Positions 17,749-27,347 of a DNA stretch of 59,301 nucleotides are shown piece by piece (within the stretch, counting starts at the first letter, position 1; each line of letters starts with the position of its first letter). Below the pieces are notes generated by a model. It was given only the letters and a program-made list of their open reading frames with translations, was not told where the DNA came from and made no database searches. A program made the position numbers and the translations under genes. Source of the DNA: Brunnivagina elsteri CCALA 953 (GTDB lineage: Bacteria; Cyanobacteriota; Cyanobacteriia; Cyanobacteriales; Nostocaceae); NCBI RefSeq assembly GCF_002289455.1, contig NZ_NTFS01000001.1, positions 1 through 59,301 of the forward strand. Reading direction: 5' to 3'.

Positions 17749-19440
17749 ATGAAACCTCGTATTATTGTTTGTGGCTTAGGACGTACTGGTTATAAGATAT
17801 TTCGTCTGCTGCGTCAACAAGGAGCATTGGTAGTCGGTATTCATAATCGCTCCATTCCAGGTGAAACCGGAGAAGACGTAATTGTCGGAAATTTACATGG
17901 AGCAGCGACTCTGAAAGCAGCTGGGATTGAATGGGCAAATACTTTAGTTATTGCCAGTTCCGATGATGCAGCTAACTTGTCTGTGACAATGCAAGCCCGC
18001 GTACTCAATCCTCGGATTCGGATTATTAACCGATTTTTCAATACTAACTTGGGCGATCGCCTTGACCAAACTTTACACGACCACATGAGTATGAGTGTAG
18101 CTGGTTTAGCAGCACCCGTATTTGCATTCGCTGCACTTGGTAATAAAGCAATTGGACATATTAAATTATTTAACGAAACATGGCCCATTCATGAAGAGTA
18201 TATCGATAACAAGCACCCTTGGCACGGTCGGCAACTAGACGATTTGTGGGATAATCGATCGCGAATGTTAATTTATTATCTGCCAGTTGAAGGCGATATA
18301 GATTTAATTTCGGCAATTCACAAAAGACAGAGATTGCGGGAAGGCGATCGCATTATAGTTGGTAGTAAACCTCGTGTTCGCTCCGTTCGCAAGTCTTTAG
18401 TTCTCAAGTTTTTCAAAATCCTCACAAATTTACGTCAGTTCCAAGAACATGCTCGTTCCCTTGTGGCAATGGCTGTCACCCTATTTTTTGTAATTGCGAT
18501 CGCAACCCTAATCTACACTTCCGCTAATACCAATGTCTCTGTTGTCGATGCTTTATATTTTGCTGTTGGGATGATTACTGGGGCAGGTGGAAATGATAAA
18601 GTAATCGAAAATGCCCCAGTTAGTATCAAATTATTTACAGTAGTCATGATGCTAATTGGTGCATCTGTGATTGGTTTGCTTTATGCAATACTCAACGATT
18701 TCGTTCTCGGTAGCCGTTTCCGGCAATTTTTAGATGCATCTCGTGTTCCCGTCAAAAATCATTACATCGTTTGCGGCTTGAGCGGCACTGGTATAAAAAT
18801 TGTGCAGCATCTCCACACAAGCGGACATGAAGTAGTTGTCCTGGAAGCAGACATCAACAACCGTTTTATTAACACTGCACGGGGCTTGGGAATACCCGTA
18901 ATTAACGGCGATGCCAGCTTTCCAGCCATGCTCCAAGCTGCAAATGTCGAAACAGCAGCAGCACTGATTGCCGTCTGCGGAAACGATGCTACCAACCTGG
19001 AAATAGCCCTTAATGCCAAAGGAATCACCCCAAAAGTCCCAATTATCGTCCGTTATGCCGATCCAGATTTTGCCCGTATCGCACAGCAAGTATTCGATTT
19101 CGACGCAGTGCTAAGTCCAGCAGAGCTTGCTGCACCAGCGTTTGCAGCCGCCGCATTAGGTGGTCGTGTTCTGGGGAATGGGATTACTGCTGATAGTCTT
19201 TGGGTTGCGATCGCGACGTTAATTACTGTCACCCATCCTTTTTATTGTCTCAAAGTCGAAGAGGCTGCAATGTTAGCAGATTTTGTACCATTGTATGTAG
19301 AAACAAATAATACAAGCTTACATGGATGGGATTTATTAGCTACTTATTTATGCCCAGGCGATGTATTATATTTAACTATGCCAGCCACTAAATTACACAT
19401 GTTATGGCGACAACCATCACCAAAAGCAACAGCAAACTAA
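17749..19440 (+). CDS. Two-RCK potassium-channel-like protein (TrkA-N/Ion_trans_2)
   Basis: 563 residues. A Rossmann TrkA-N/RCK domain (IIVCGLGRTGYKIFRLLRQQ, ~1-140) and its C-terminal TrkA-C part (~140-210) come first. Then come two membrane helices (~239-257 and ~295-315) with a pore loop between, and a second RCK domain (YIVCGLSGTGIKIVQHLHTS, ~339 on) with its TrkA-C end. The order RCK-pore-RCK in one chain fits a ligand-gated K+ channel. The pore loop reads FAVGMITGAGGNDK instead of the usual T-x-GYG filter, so selectivity may differ or be lost. Function is inferred from domains. The gene stands alone. Confidence 0.85.
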   Translation: MKPRIIVCGLGRTGYKIFRLLRQQGALVVGIHNRSIPGETGEDVIVGNLHGAATLKAAGIEWANTLVIASSDDAANLSVTMQARVLNPRIRIINRFFNTNLGDRLDQTLHDHMSMSVAGLAAPVFAFAALGNKAIGHIKLFNETWPIHEEYIDNKHPWHGRQLDDLWDNRSRMLIYYLPVEGDIDLISAIHKRQRLREGDRIIVGSKPRVRSVRKSLVLKFFKILTNLRQFQEHARSLVAMAVTLFFVIAIATLIYTSANTNVSVVDALYFAVGMITGAGGNDKVIENAPVSIKLFTVVMMLIGASVIGLLYAILNDFVLGSRFRQFLDASRVPVKNHYIVCGLSGTGIKIVQHLHTSGHEVVVLEADINNRFINTARGLGIPVINGDASFPAMLQAANVETAAALIAVCGNDATNLEIALNAKGITPKVPIIVRYADPDFARIAQQVFDFDAVLSPAELAAPAFAAAALGGRVLGNGITADSLWVAIATLITVTHPFYCLKVEEAAMLADFVPLYVETNNTSLHGWDLLATYLCPGDVLYLTMPATKLHMLWRQPSPKATAN

Positions 19441-19566
19441 CATTTAAACGGTTTCCACCCACTCCACACATTTTTGTATATGATGTGGGAACTATACTAA
19501 AAACGGTTAGAAATTGAACTTCTCAAATGGCTAATAGCTAATAGCTCGGGGTATAAAATCGACCAG

Positions 19567-20136
19567 TTACCAAATCTTTTGCAAATTCAACTCAAACCCA
19601 GGTAATATGTCTTCTCCCGAAACAGTCATAGGAGAATCTAAAACTTCAACTTCTTTACCAAAACGATAAATTTCCACATTTTGATTTTTAGTATCAATTA
19701 ACCACCCCAGCAACACCCCATTATCGATATACTCCTGCATTTTTTGTTGTAATTTTTTCAGAGAATCGCTATTAGAACGTAACTCCACAACAAAATCGGG
19801 TGCGATCGCGGAAAATTCTTTTTGCTGTTGGGTTGGTGTCAATGCATTCCAGCGTTCGGTTTTGATCCAAGAAGCATCAGGGGAATAAACAGCACCATTA
19901 TCCAGAGTAAACCCCGTAGAAGAATCAAAACCAATTCCCAAATCTGTTTTCTCAATCCAGGCAAACAGTTGACCAATTAAACTAAAGTTCTTTTTACCCG
20001 TCCAGGGAAACGTAGGTGGCATAACTATAATTTCTCCGGTAGATGAGCGTTCGAGTTGTAAATGGTTATTTTCTTTACATAATTCTTGAAACCCTTCATG
20101 ACTGAGATTAGGAATTTTTAGAGTGATGGAATTCAT
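19567..20136 (-). CDS. Uma2-family (PD-(D/E)XK-like) endonuclease
   Basis: 189 residues. Uma2 (DUF820) proteins are abundant in cyanobacteria and share a restriction-endonuclease-like core. The likely catalytic residues are D in YSPDASWI, E in DFVVELRS and K in the following 'KLQQKMQEYIDNGVLLGWLID' helix. All are present, so it looks intact. The N-terminus MNSITLKIPNLSHEGFQELC is standard. Function in the cell is unknown. It lies 57 bases downstream of the isrB gene on the same strand. Two other Uma2 loci exist in this window (55589-56170 and the fragment at 1-212). Confidence 0.88.
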   Translation of the reverse strand: MNSITLKIPNLSHEGFQELCKENNHLQLERSSTGEIIVMPPTFPWTGKKNFSLIGQLFAWIEKTDLGIGFDSSTGFTLDNGAVYSPDASWIKTERWNALTPTQQQKEFSAIAPDFVVELRSNSDSLKKLQQKMQEYIDNGVLLGWLIDTKNQNVEIYRFGKEVEVLDSPMTVSGEDILPGFELNLQKIW

Positions 20137-20193
20137 ACATTTATATTAATTAATATTAATGGCTTTCATAAAAATACTCGGTATGCGGGAAAC

Positions 20194-21354
20194 TCAGGTT
20201 TTTAAACCTGAGAGGGAAGCGACGCGTGCGGTTTTAACCGCAGTGGTAATTAGTCCAATAGAGCGTCTAATTAGTCGGACTTTGTTTTTACTGAATTGAC
20301 CTAATCTTTTCCAGTTTTGGTCGGAGACAGAAACTTGTTTTTCGGTATCACCACTTACCCAACCTCTATATGTTTTATTGCCTTGGGTGGCTTCAACATA
20401 ATCACCTTTTCTAAAACCATGCCTCGTAACCGTTCCACCGTATTTACGGCGAAGTTGCCGGACAGAAGATTCTGTCCCGGCACATTCGCGTCTGTTTCCA
20501 CCCTTAGACGGAGCCATTAAATGTAGTTGCCTACGACTAATTGGAGGACGACTTAAAATCGTAAATTGAGAATTAGTAATAGTTACATTACCTTCCCATG
20601 ATGCACCATGATTTTTAATTCCTTCCCATGTTTTGTATTGAACAAATTTAGAACAAGCAAGTGTAACAGCATCTACTGCATGTGTCTCTGGGATTTGCAA
20701 AGACTTGTCAGATTTTTCTTTATGTAATCCCAAGTATTTACGAAGATTTGATGTTTCCCAACCTTTTTTTAATTCCACATTAGCTAGGTTTGATAGTCGG
20801 TTAATTTGATATCTTTGTCCAACCATGACAGGGCTAAAACTCTTACTTCCTCGTGCTTCAACCTCTTCAACAACAATTGTTTTTACTGGGTAAATTTCAC
20901 ACAATAAAGAGATTGTGCGGTATTCCAAATCTTTGTTAGCTTGAATACTTGGAGGTAGTTTGCAGCTACGACGATTATCAAATCTAGCTTGTCGATGGCT
21001 ACGTTTACTGAAAGATAATTTTCGGTTAATTCGTCTACCACGTCTACCACCGCGCATCATAGACCGTTGTTTCATTCTGTCTTTAACTGTTTTAAATGGA
21101 AGGGCTAAGTGCAACATTTGTAGTGTGTATTTTTGAGATTGAACCGCTACACCAGAAAACATTTTACCTGGGTCTAATCCAATTACAATCTCTTGTGTTT
21201 GAGTATCAGATGCTTTATTGACTAACTGAACATAAAAAATACCTAACTTATTGAAATTACCAATTGCCTTCCCTTCTTTAATCCAACGTCTAGCGCGGCT
21301 AGGCTTTGTTGGCATTAATGGTGTATTGTCTGCTAAAATTACTGGTACTCGCAT
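20194..21354 (-). CDS. isrB: IsrB-type RNA-guided nickase homologue (RRXRR/PLMP, RuvC, no HNH)
   Basis: 386 residues. An N-terminal PLMP motif lies at 12-15 (RRXRR domain). RuvC-I follows at 57-62 (IGLDPG, D61), then the Arg-rich bridge helix (~98-129), RuvC-II 'TIVVEEVEARG' (E163/E164) and RuvC-III 'ETHAVDAVTLA' (H225, D228). Only ~60 residues separate RuvC-II and -III, so no HNH domain is inserted. That defines IsrB as opposed to IscB/Cas9. IsrB uses an omega-RNA to direct nicking of one DNA strand. The C-terminal ~140 residues would be the RNA/target-motif contact region. No TnpA transposase is nearby. The last codons encode two palindromes (20197-20216, 20228-20243) that probably mark the element's end. 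Confidence 0.88.
   Translation of the reverse strand: MRVPVILADNTPLMPTKPSRARRWIKEGKAIGNFNKLGIFYVQLVNKASDTQTQEIVIGLDPGKMFSGVAVQSQKYTLQMLHLALPFKTVKDRMKQRSMMRGGRRGRRINRKLSFSKRSHRQARFDNRRSCKLPPSIQANKDLEYRTISLLCEIYPVKTIVVEEVEARGSKSFSPVMVGQRYQINRLSNLANVELKKGWETSNLRKYLGLHKEKSDKSLQIPETHAVDAVTLACSKFVQYKTWEGIKNHGASWEGNVTITNSQFTILSRPPISRRQLHLMAPSKGGNRRECAGTESSVRQLRRKYGGTVTRHGFRKGDYVEATQGNKTYRGWVSGDTEKQVSVSDQNWKRLGQFSKNKVRLIRRSIGLITTAVKTARVASLSGLKT
20197..20245. repeat. Palindromes spanning the isrB 3' end
   Basis: TGCGGTT/AACCGCA (about 20228-20243) and CTCAGGTTT/AAACCTGAG (about 20189-20208) are two perfect short palindromes. Together they cover the last 16 or so codons and the stop of isrB. They are probably the right-end structure of the element that carries isrB, read through as protein. 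Confidence 0.5.
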
Positions 21355-21660
21355 AAAGAGATAATCCTTGGAGTAAAGTTTAAGTCCCCTCGCTCAACTA
21401 ATCCAAAATGTCTTGTCTTTAACCAACGACTGAACAAACAGTCTTGCAGATAATCCAAACTGGGGAAGTATTTGGAAGTGCGTATCAGGATTAGTCTCAG
21501 TGAGCTAGTCAAACACGTAATCTTTGTTAATTACAAGCTCAGTCCCTTTAGGGCTGAGTTATTGACAGCTATATCTTTGTTAACTGTATTATATCCAATC
21601 AAGACATTATTCCTCCGCAAACCTGATATTATCTGCGGAGGAACTGTATTACCATTTTAT
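21355..21660 (-). ncRNA. Probable omega-RNA region of isrB
   Basis: About 300 bases without a gene directly upstream of isrB on its own strand, where IscB/IsrB omega-RNAs are encoded. It contains hairpins with strong pairing: CTCAGTCCC/GGGCTGAG (21538-21558), and CCTCCGCA/TGCGGAGG (21612-21641, perfect 8-bp, no T tract so not a plain terminator). Two copies of the motif TCTTTGTTAA (near 21521 and 21574) and repeated ATAATCC/ACTAATCC blocks could form the pseudoknot pairings. Established for the family: scaffold next to the ORF, guide at the far 5' end, which would lie near 21650-21700. The exact ends cannot be fixed by eye. Confidence 0.6.
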
Positions 21661-21663
21661 TTC

Positions 21664-21700
21664 CCAGCTTAATTTTCCAGCTTAATTGTCCAGCCAAATT
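21664..21700. repeat. 13-base tandem repeats
   Basis: Three imperfect copies of a CCAGCTTAATT(TT/GT) unit in a row between the isrB upstream region and the ctaB stop codon. They may mark the outer end of the isrB element. Confidence 0.5.
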
Positions 21701-21705
21701 TCAAC

Positions 21706-22668
21706 TTACAGAGCAGCTAGGAATAGATGAATTTGAGCAACTGCAAGATTAACAACATTATGGGTAAAAGGCAGACTATCAACCACCATACCCAAACACA
21801 ACAGCATCATGTAGGAAATCGAATAGAGAAACAAACCTTTAGCTGTCGGTTTATCCTCTGGATTTTGCAACAATTGCCATGCTTTGCGAATAAAAACAAT
21901 ACCCAGAGGCAATGCGATCGCACCATACAAAAAACCGCTTTCATGTAACGGGTAAATCAACAAAAAGCTGGTCAATACAGTTATTAAGGTATACCACCAA
22001 ATTTGCCATACTGTTGCCTTTGCTCCAGCAATCACTGGTAACATTGGTATCCCAACTTTTGCGTAATCATCCCGAATCATCAACGCCAAAGCCCAGAAAT
22101 GGGGAGGAGTCCAAACAAAGACGATCGCAAAAATCAACCAAGCAGCCCAGCTTAAACCACCAGTCACCGCAGCCCAACCCACTAAAGCGGGAACAGCCCC
22201 AGCAGCGCCACCAATTACAATATTTTGGGTACTATGACGCTTGAGAAGATGAGTATAAATTAGGACGTAAAATACGATGCCAGACATTGCTAGAGAAGCG
22301 GCTAACAAATTGGCAAAGATAGATAAAAGGGCAAAAGAAAGAACAGCAAGGACAACGGCAAAAACCAGAGCATCGCGAGGTTGAACTTTACCCGAAGGCA
22401 AAGGACGGTGACGGGTTCGCTCCATATCATAATCAATATCGCGATCGTAGACACAATTAATTGTCTGGGCACTAGCAGCCGCCAAAGTACCACCAGTTAG
22501 AGTTACTAACAACAATAAAGGGTCAACTTCTCCTTTAGCAGCAATCCACATGCTACCTGCGGTTGTGATTAGCAGTAATGGAATAATTCGAGGTTTCGTA
22601 AGTTGGTAGTAGCTCTGAACCACTTCCAGAAAAGTTTGGTGGTGGCGAGAGACATTAGTCTCAATCAT
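21706..22668 (-). CDS. ctaB: Protohaem IX farnesyltransferase (haem O synthase)
   Basis: 320 residues, UbiA-type prenyltransferase with about eight to nine membrane helices. It adds farnesyl to haem B to give haem O, the precursor of haem A for the oxidase encoded at 24257-27968. The first Asp-rich motif is [20 protein letters not shown] (about residues 87-106), and a second conserved loop is near '[16 protein letters not shown]'. The usual N-terminal '[19 protein letters not shown]' is present. It is downstream of ctaA (147-base gap) on the same strand, presumably one transcript. Confidence 0.97.
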   Translation of the reverse strand: MIETNVSRHHQTFLEVVQSYYQLTKPRIIPLLLITTAGSMWIAAKGEVDPLLLLVTLTGGTLAAASAQTINCVYDRDIDYDMERTRHRPLPSGKVQPRDALVFAVVLAVLSFALLSIFANLLAASLAMSGIVFYVLIYTHLLKRHSTQNIVIGGAAGAVPALVGWAAVTGGLSWAAWLIFAIVFVWTPPHFWALALMIRDDYAKVGIPMLPVIAGAKATVWQIWWYTLITVLTSFLLIYPLHESGFLYGAIALPLGIVFIRKAWQLLQNPEDKPTAKGLFLYSISYMMLLCLGMVVDSLPFTHNVVNLAVAQIHLFLAAL

Positions 22669-22815
22669 TTTGGCACTGGTTCCTTTTTATACAGTTATGT
22701 TTTACGAGTTAGGCAAGGTATGTCCAAGAGAAAAGTCATTTTAGAAATCATTAACTTCTAACTCCTGTAGAGACGACCTGACGAGTCGTCTCTACCTAAT
22801 TCCTAACCCTTTTCA

Positions 22816-23802
22816 TTAATTTGATTCTGCTGGCTGCGAACTTGTCGAATTTAACAAGGTGTCACCAGAACGTATATTCTCATTACTATACACGTCGCTC
22901 TTTAGACTTGAGTCTCGGATAGCGAGAACGGTAAACACAGTCAATATTCCCAGCAGGGTTGCTCCAATTGCTTGATGGGAAACAGTTAATAGCTCGACTT
23001 GTAAGTGCAATCTAAAAGTTGCAATTCCTAAGAAAATCTGAAGAATTAGCAAACTAAATGCCATATTTGCTAATCTTCGTAGCGCTGGGTGTAAAGCGGG
23101 AGTTCGCCATGCGATGAAGGCGACTGTTAGAGTTGCTACGGTGGGAGGTACTAGTCCAAAAATATGACTGTACATAACAGCACAGAGTTGATATCCGGCA
23201 AAACATTGGTGAAGTGCCCAACGGGAACCAACTACCGCACCTAGAAGACTTTGTATGTATACCAGAATAGCGGCACTTAAACCAATCCAAGGTAGTTTCC
23301 CTGCCGTTCCAGTTCCTTGATAGGGAGTCAACGCTGTTCCAATAATTAACAGGGTTGTAAAGAACAATAATGCCGTTCCCAAGTGAGCCGTGACGATATC
23401 AAAACGTAACAGTTGAGTTACGGTCAAGCCACCGAGTATACCTTGGAAAACAATCAAAGATAAAGCAAAAGCACATGCCCAAGGTACCCAAGCGGGTAAA
23501 TGACGACGATACCAGAGACTAATGGAAGCAAGTGCGATCGCGCTGATTCCAATTAACGAAGCATCTAGCCGATGGAACCATTCCAAAAACACTTGGAGGT
23601 TCATTTGTTTCGTTGGTATAAGTTCACCGTAACACAAAGGCCAGTCAGGACAAGCGAGTCCAGCATTCATCACGCGGGTAGCACTGCCAATCGCCATCAA
23701 AATCAATGTGGCAATACACATCTTCCAAACCAAGCGACGAATTTTATCCTTTGGTTGTGTTTCGGCTTCACTATTCTGTTGAATAAGAATAAATTCGCTC
23801 AT
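22816..23802 (-). CDS. ctaA: Haem A synthase (COX15/CtaA family)
   Basis: 328 residues with eight expected membrane helices. It oxidises the methyl group of haem O to a formyl group, giving haem A. The conserved histidines are visible: 'FLEWFHRLDASLIG' (helix 2), 'DIVTAHLGTALLFF', and the later pair 'LLTVSHQAIGATLL' and 'ALHQCFAGYQLCAVMYSHIFGLVP'. The N-terminus 'GSATRVMNAGLACPDWPLCYG' is diagnostic. It is divergent from coxB with 454 bases between them, so haem supply and oxidase genes are next to each other. Confidence 0.96.
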   Translation of the reverse strand: MSEFILIQQNSEAETQPKDKIRRLVWKMCIATLILMAIGSATRVMNAGLACPDWPLCYGELIPTKQMNLQVFLEWFHRLDASLIGISAIALASISLWYRRHLPAWVPWACAFALSLIVFQGILGGLTVTQLLRFDIVTAHLGTALLFFTTLLIIGTALTPYQGTGTAGKLPWIGLSAAILVYIQSLLGAVVGSRWALHQCFAGYQLCAVMYSHIFGLVPPTVATLTVAFIAWRTPALHPALRRLANMAFSLLILQIFLGIATFRLHLQVELLTVSHQAIGATLLGILTVFTVLAIRDSSLKSDVYSNENIRSGDTLLNSTSSQPAESN

Positions 23803-24256
23803 GTTTCAAGATACCTTTTGCCTGGTCTGTCACGAACAATTTTTAAAATAGTCATTTGGGTATTGGGGATTGGTTATTGGTCATTGGGAATCAAAAATTA
23901 TTCCTTTCCCTTTCTTTTTTACTCTTTTCCTATTCCACCCTAGCTCATAGATTCCTTCATTAATGTTCGGTCTCAGTTATACTTTGACTTGATGTCATAT
24001 CTACCAGCCTAAAGCTTTACAGATTTTTAATTAGTTAGGGAGTAACGGCTCTAATCCTATCCCATTACAATGTTTACCTTAATTGACATCTATCCCTTGA
24101 CATATCTAGCTAATCCTCTCTACTCAAGATGGGTATCAGCATCTAAAAAATTAATAATTTATTCAACTTGTTTCCAGCTATCTCTGATAGGCTCGACTAA
24201 CTTAGTAAGTAAGTAGTTTTATCCAAAGTAGTAATGTCGTTTACATTTATTGACCC

Positions 24257-25270
24257 GTGAAAATTCCAAGTTCAATCTGGACCTTACTCATTGGCATCGT
24301 GCTGACCCTAGTCAGCCTCTGGTATGGTCAAAATAATGGCTTGTTACCAGTAGCAGCCACTGATGAAGCCTCTTTAATAGACGGCTTGTTCAACACAATG
24401 ATGGTCATCTCCGTAGGCATTTTCCTACTAGTACAAGGTGTTTTAATCTACAGCATCATCAAATACCGTCGTCGTGCTGGTGATGACACCGATGGACCTC
24501 CAGTGCATGGTAACGTGCCATTAGAAATTCTCTGGACAGCAGTCCCAGCAATTATCGTTCTTGGTATATCTGTATACAGTTTTGAGGTATACAATGACAT
24601 TGGCGGCTTTGACCCTCATGGTGGTCATGATGCACCCTTGGTAAACGTTAGCTCCAGCGTTAGCTCAAAAGTCAACCCCAAAGGAATTGCATTTGCTGCG
24701 ACCTTGGCAGATGACCATAGTAAAATGGGACATCAAATGGGTAAGCAAATTGCCCAATTAAATGATACTGGGATAGAAGCGGACACCAAAGTAAAACCAG
24801 CCGATGTGCATGTAAATATCATGGGTATCCAATATGCTTTTATTTTTAGCTATCCAGACACTGGGGTTTCCTCTGGTGAGTTGCATGTACCCATAGGCAA
24901 GAAAACTGAGGTGACAATGACTGGAAGTGATGTCATTCATGCATTTTGGGTTCCTGAGTTCCGAATTAAGCAAGATATAATTCCTGGAAGGGAAACAAAA
25001 CTCAGTTTCACACCAAAAGTCGAGGGTGATTATGCCCTGATTTGTGCTGAGTTATGCGGACCATACCACGGGGCAATGCGAACCCATGTGATTGTGGAAC
25101 CTCAAGAAGCATACGACAAATGGACGCAGGAGCAATTAGTTGCACAAGCTGAAACTTTAAATCAAGCGGTTGCTTATAATCCCGTAAATAAATCTACAGA
25201 TGAATTTCTTACTCCCTACGTTCGAGAAATGGGGATTCAGCCGGAAGTATTACATCAAGTTCACAAGTAG
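24257..25270 (+). CDS. coxB: Cytochrome c oxidase subunit II
   Basis: 337 residues, GTG start. Subunit II of aa3-type cytochrome c oxidase accepts electrons from cytochrome c (or plastocyanin) at the CuA centre. An N-terminal signal/membrane segment (~6-24) and a second helix (~47-68) anchor it, followed by the 'GNVPLEILWTAVPAIIVLGI' turn. The CuA site is intact: 'ALICAELCGPYHGAMRT' (C-x3-C, H, M near the C-terminus) with an upstream His in 'DVIHAFWVPEF'. The extra ~80-residue stretch after residue 120 contains many His/Asp. First gene of the coxBAC operon. Confidence 0.96.
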   Translation: MKIPSSIWTLLIGIVLTLVSLWYGQNNGLLPVAATDEASLIDGLFNTMMVISVGIFLLVQGVLIYSIIKYRRRAGDDTDGPPVHGNVPLEILWTAVPAIIVLGISVYSFEVYNDIGGFDPHGGHDAPLVNVSSSVSSKVNPKGIAFAATLADDHSKMGHQMGKQIAQLNDTGIEADTKVKPADVHVNIMGIQYAFIFSYPDTGVSSGELHVPIGKKTEVTMTGSDVIHAFWVPEFRIKQDIIPGRETKLSFTPKVEGDYALICAELCGPYHGAMRTHVIVEPQEAYDKWTQEQLVAQAETLNQAVAYNPVNKSTDEFLTPYVREMGIQPEVLHQVHK

Positions 25271-25405
25271 TTAGTAATTATTTGCTAATTGTCAATGGTT
25301 AATGGTCAATTGTTAGTGGTTAGTGGTTGGGAATTAATAATTTTCAATCAGAAACTAATAGCTAGTAACCAACTAATAACTAATAACCAATAACAAAAAA
25401 ATCCT
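25271..25405. repeat. Short tandem repeats between coxB and coxA
   Basis: The 135-base spacer is built almost wholly from degenerate TTAGTGG / GTCAATGG / AACTAATA units. It has no promoter-like feature, so coxB and coxA are probably co-transcribed through it. Confidence 0.6.
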
Positions 25406-27082
25406 ATGACACAAACACCAACTCAACAAATATCTGAGACTTCAGCGCAAATTCACGGTCATGGTGAGAGAAAATGGTGGCATTTTTTCACCTTTAGCAC
25501 CGACCATAAAGTAATTGGGATTCAATATCTTGTCACCAGTTTCATCTTCTACTGTATCGGTGGGTTGATGGCTGAATTGGTGCGTACCGAGTTGCGGACA
25601 CCAGAAACCGATTTTGTCACCCCGGAAGTATATAACAGCTTGTTTACGCTCCATGCCACAATCATGATTTTTTTGTGGATTGTACCTACTGGTGCGGGTT
25701 TTGCCAATTACCTGATTCCCTTGATGATTGGGGCAAGGGATATGGCTTTCCCGAAACTGAATGCTGTGGCTTTTTGGATGATTCCCCCAGCAGGTATATT
25801 GTTGATTGCGAGTTTGGCTATAGGGGATGCACCTGATGCTGGTTGGACTTCTTACCCACCTTTGAGTTTAGTTACGGGTAAAGTTGGGGAAGGCATCTGG
25901 ATTATGAGTGTCCTTCTGCTGGGTACATCGTCGATTTTGGGAGCAATTAACTTTCTCACCACTATCCTGAAAATGCGTGTTCCTAGCATGGGTATTCACG
26001 ATATGCCTCTGTTTTGTTGGGCAATGCTAGCAACTTCCGCATTAGCTTTAGTCTCAACTCCAGTATTGGCAGCAGGTTTGATTTTGCTGTCGTTTGATTT
26101 GATTGCGGGAACGGCATTTTTTAACCCCTCTGGAGGTGGTGATCCGGTAGTTTACCAACACATGTTTTGGTTTTACTCCCATCCGGCGGTTTATATTATG
26201 ATTCTGCCGTTTTTTGGTTGTATTTCCGAAATATTACCGATTCATTCCCGCAAACCAATTTTTGGTTATAAAGCGATCGCATACTCTTCTTTAGCGATTA
26301 GTTTTCTGGGACTAATTGTATGGGCACATCACATGTTTACCAGTGGTGTTCCTGGCTGGTTACGGATGTTTTTCATGATTACCACCATGATTATTGCCGT
26401 GCCTACTGGGATTAAAATTTTTGGATGGCTGGCAACTATGTGGGGTGGAAAGATTAGCCTCAATAGTCCGATGCTTTTTGCTGTAAGTTTTTTGGGAACA
26501 TTTGTTATCGGTGGTATCAGTGGTGTCATGTTGGCGGCTGTACCATTTGATATCCATGTTCATGATACCTATTTTGTTGTCGCTCACCTGCATTATGTAT
26601 TATTTGGTGGTAGTGTTCTCGGTATTTTTGCTGCAATTTACCACTGGTTCCCGAAGATGACGGGAAGGATGTACAGCGAATTTTGGGGGCGATTTCACTG
26701 CATACTCACAGTTGTGGGTTTGAATATGACCTTCTTACCAATGCACAAGCTAGGTTTGATGGGGATGAATCGACGCATTGCTCAGTATGACCCCAAATTT
26801 ACACTCATCAATGAAATTTGTACTTACGGTTCTTACATTCTCGCCGTTTCTACCTTCCCATTTATCATCAATATGGTTTGGAGTTGGTTTTACGGTGAAA
26901 AAGCTGGTGATAATCCCTGGAAAGCTTTAACCCTGGAGTGGATGACAACCTCACCACCTGCAATTGAGAATTTCGATCCTTTACCAGTATTGGTGACTGG
27001 TCCATACGCATATGGTGTACATAATACGACTGAAGCCCCACCACCATCTCAACCAGAACCAACATTGACTCCTGTTGGTTGA
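25406..27082 (+). CDS. coxA: Cytochrome c oxidase subunit I
   Basis: 558 residues, twelve membrane helices, the catalytic subunit holding haem a and the haem a3-CuB centre where O2 is reduced. Conserved sites are visible: 'LFTLHATIMIFLWIVPTGAGF' (haem a His), the CuB/Tyr region 'HMFWFYSHPAVYIMILP' (H-x3-Y), the His-His pair 'VWAHHMFTSG', and 'VAHLHYVLFGG' (haem a3/a His pair). These are standard for an A1-type oxidase. Second gene of coxBAC, likely the vegetative respiratory oxidase, but cox paralogue assignment (cox1/2/3) cannot be made from sequence here. Confidence 0.97.
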   Translation: MTQTPTQQISETSAQIHGHGERKWWHFFTFSTDHKVIGIQYLVTSFIFYCIGGLMAELVRTELRTPETDFVTPEVYNSLFTLHATIMIFLWIVPTGAGFANYLIPLMIGARDMAFPKLNAVAFWMIPPAGILLIASLAIGDAPDAGWTSYPPLSLVTGKVGEGIWIMSVLLLGTSSILGAINFLTTILKMRVPSMGIHDMPLFCWAMLATSALALVSTPVLAAGLILLSFDLIAGTAFFNPSGGGDPVVYQHMFWFYSHPAVYIMILPFFGCISEILPIHSRKPIFGYKAIAYSSLAISFLGLIVWAHHMFTSGVPGWLRMFFMITTMIIAVPTGIKIFGWLATMWGGKISLNSPMLFAVSFLGTFVIGGISGVMLAAVPFDIHVHDTYFVVAHLHYVLFGGSVLGIFAAIYHWFPKMTGRMYSEFWGRFHCILTVVGLNMTFLPMHKLGLMGMNRRIAQYDPKFTLINEICTYGSYILAVSTFPFIINMVWSWFYGEKAGDNPWKALTLEWMTTSPPAIENFDPLPVLVTGPYAYGVHNTTEAPPPSQPEPTLTPVG

Positions 27083-27347
27083 TTTTTGTTGATGTCGTTG
27101 GGTAGGTAATGCGATCGCGATACAGCAGCGTGCGTTTTTATTGAATACAGAGAGACGTGATGTATCGCTTCTCTACAAGGGGTTTCAGATTGTCGTTATG
27201 TATTTCATTTACCTACAATCTGCTCTGCGATCGCGTTTCCCAATTTCTATCATTAAGGTTTTTTACTGATTTGATATTGAGCATAAAATCTCAAATCCTT
27301 TACAAAATCTAAAAATTGCAAATCTTCAATTTATCTAATGTAGCTTC

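Noticed and set aside
21612-21641. Terminator of ctaB
   Set aside because: The 8-bp stem is perfect but no T tract follows on either strand; its position suits the isrB element/omega-RNA better.
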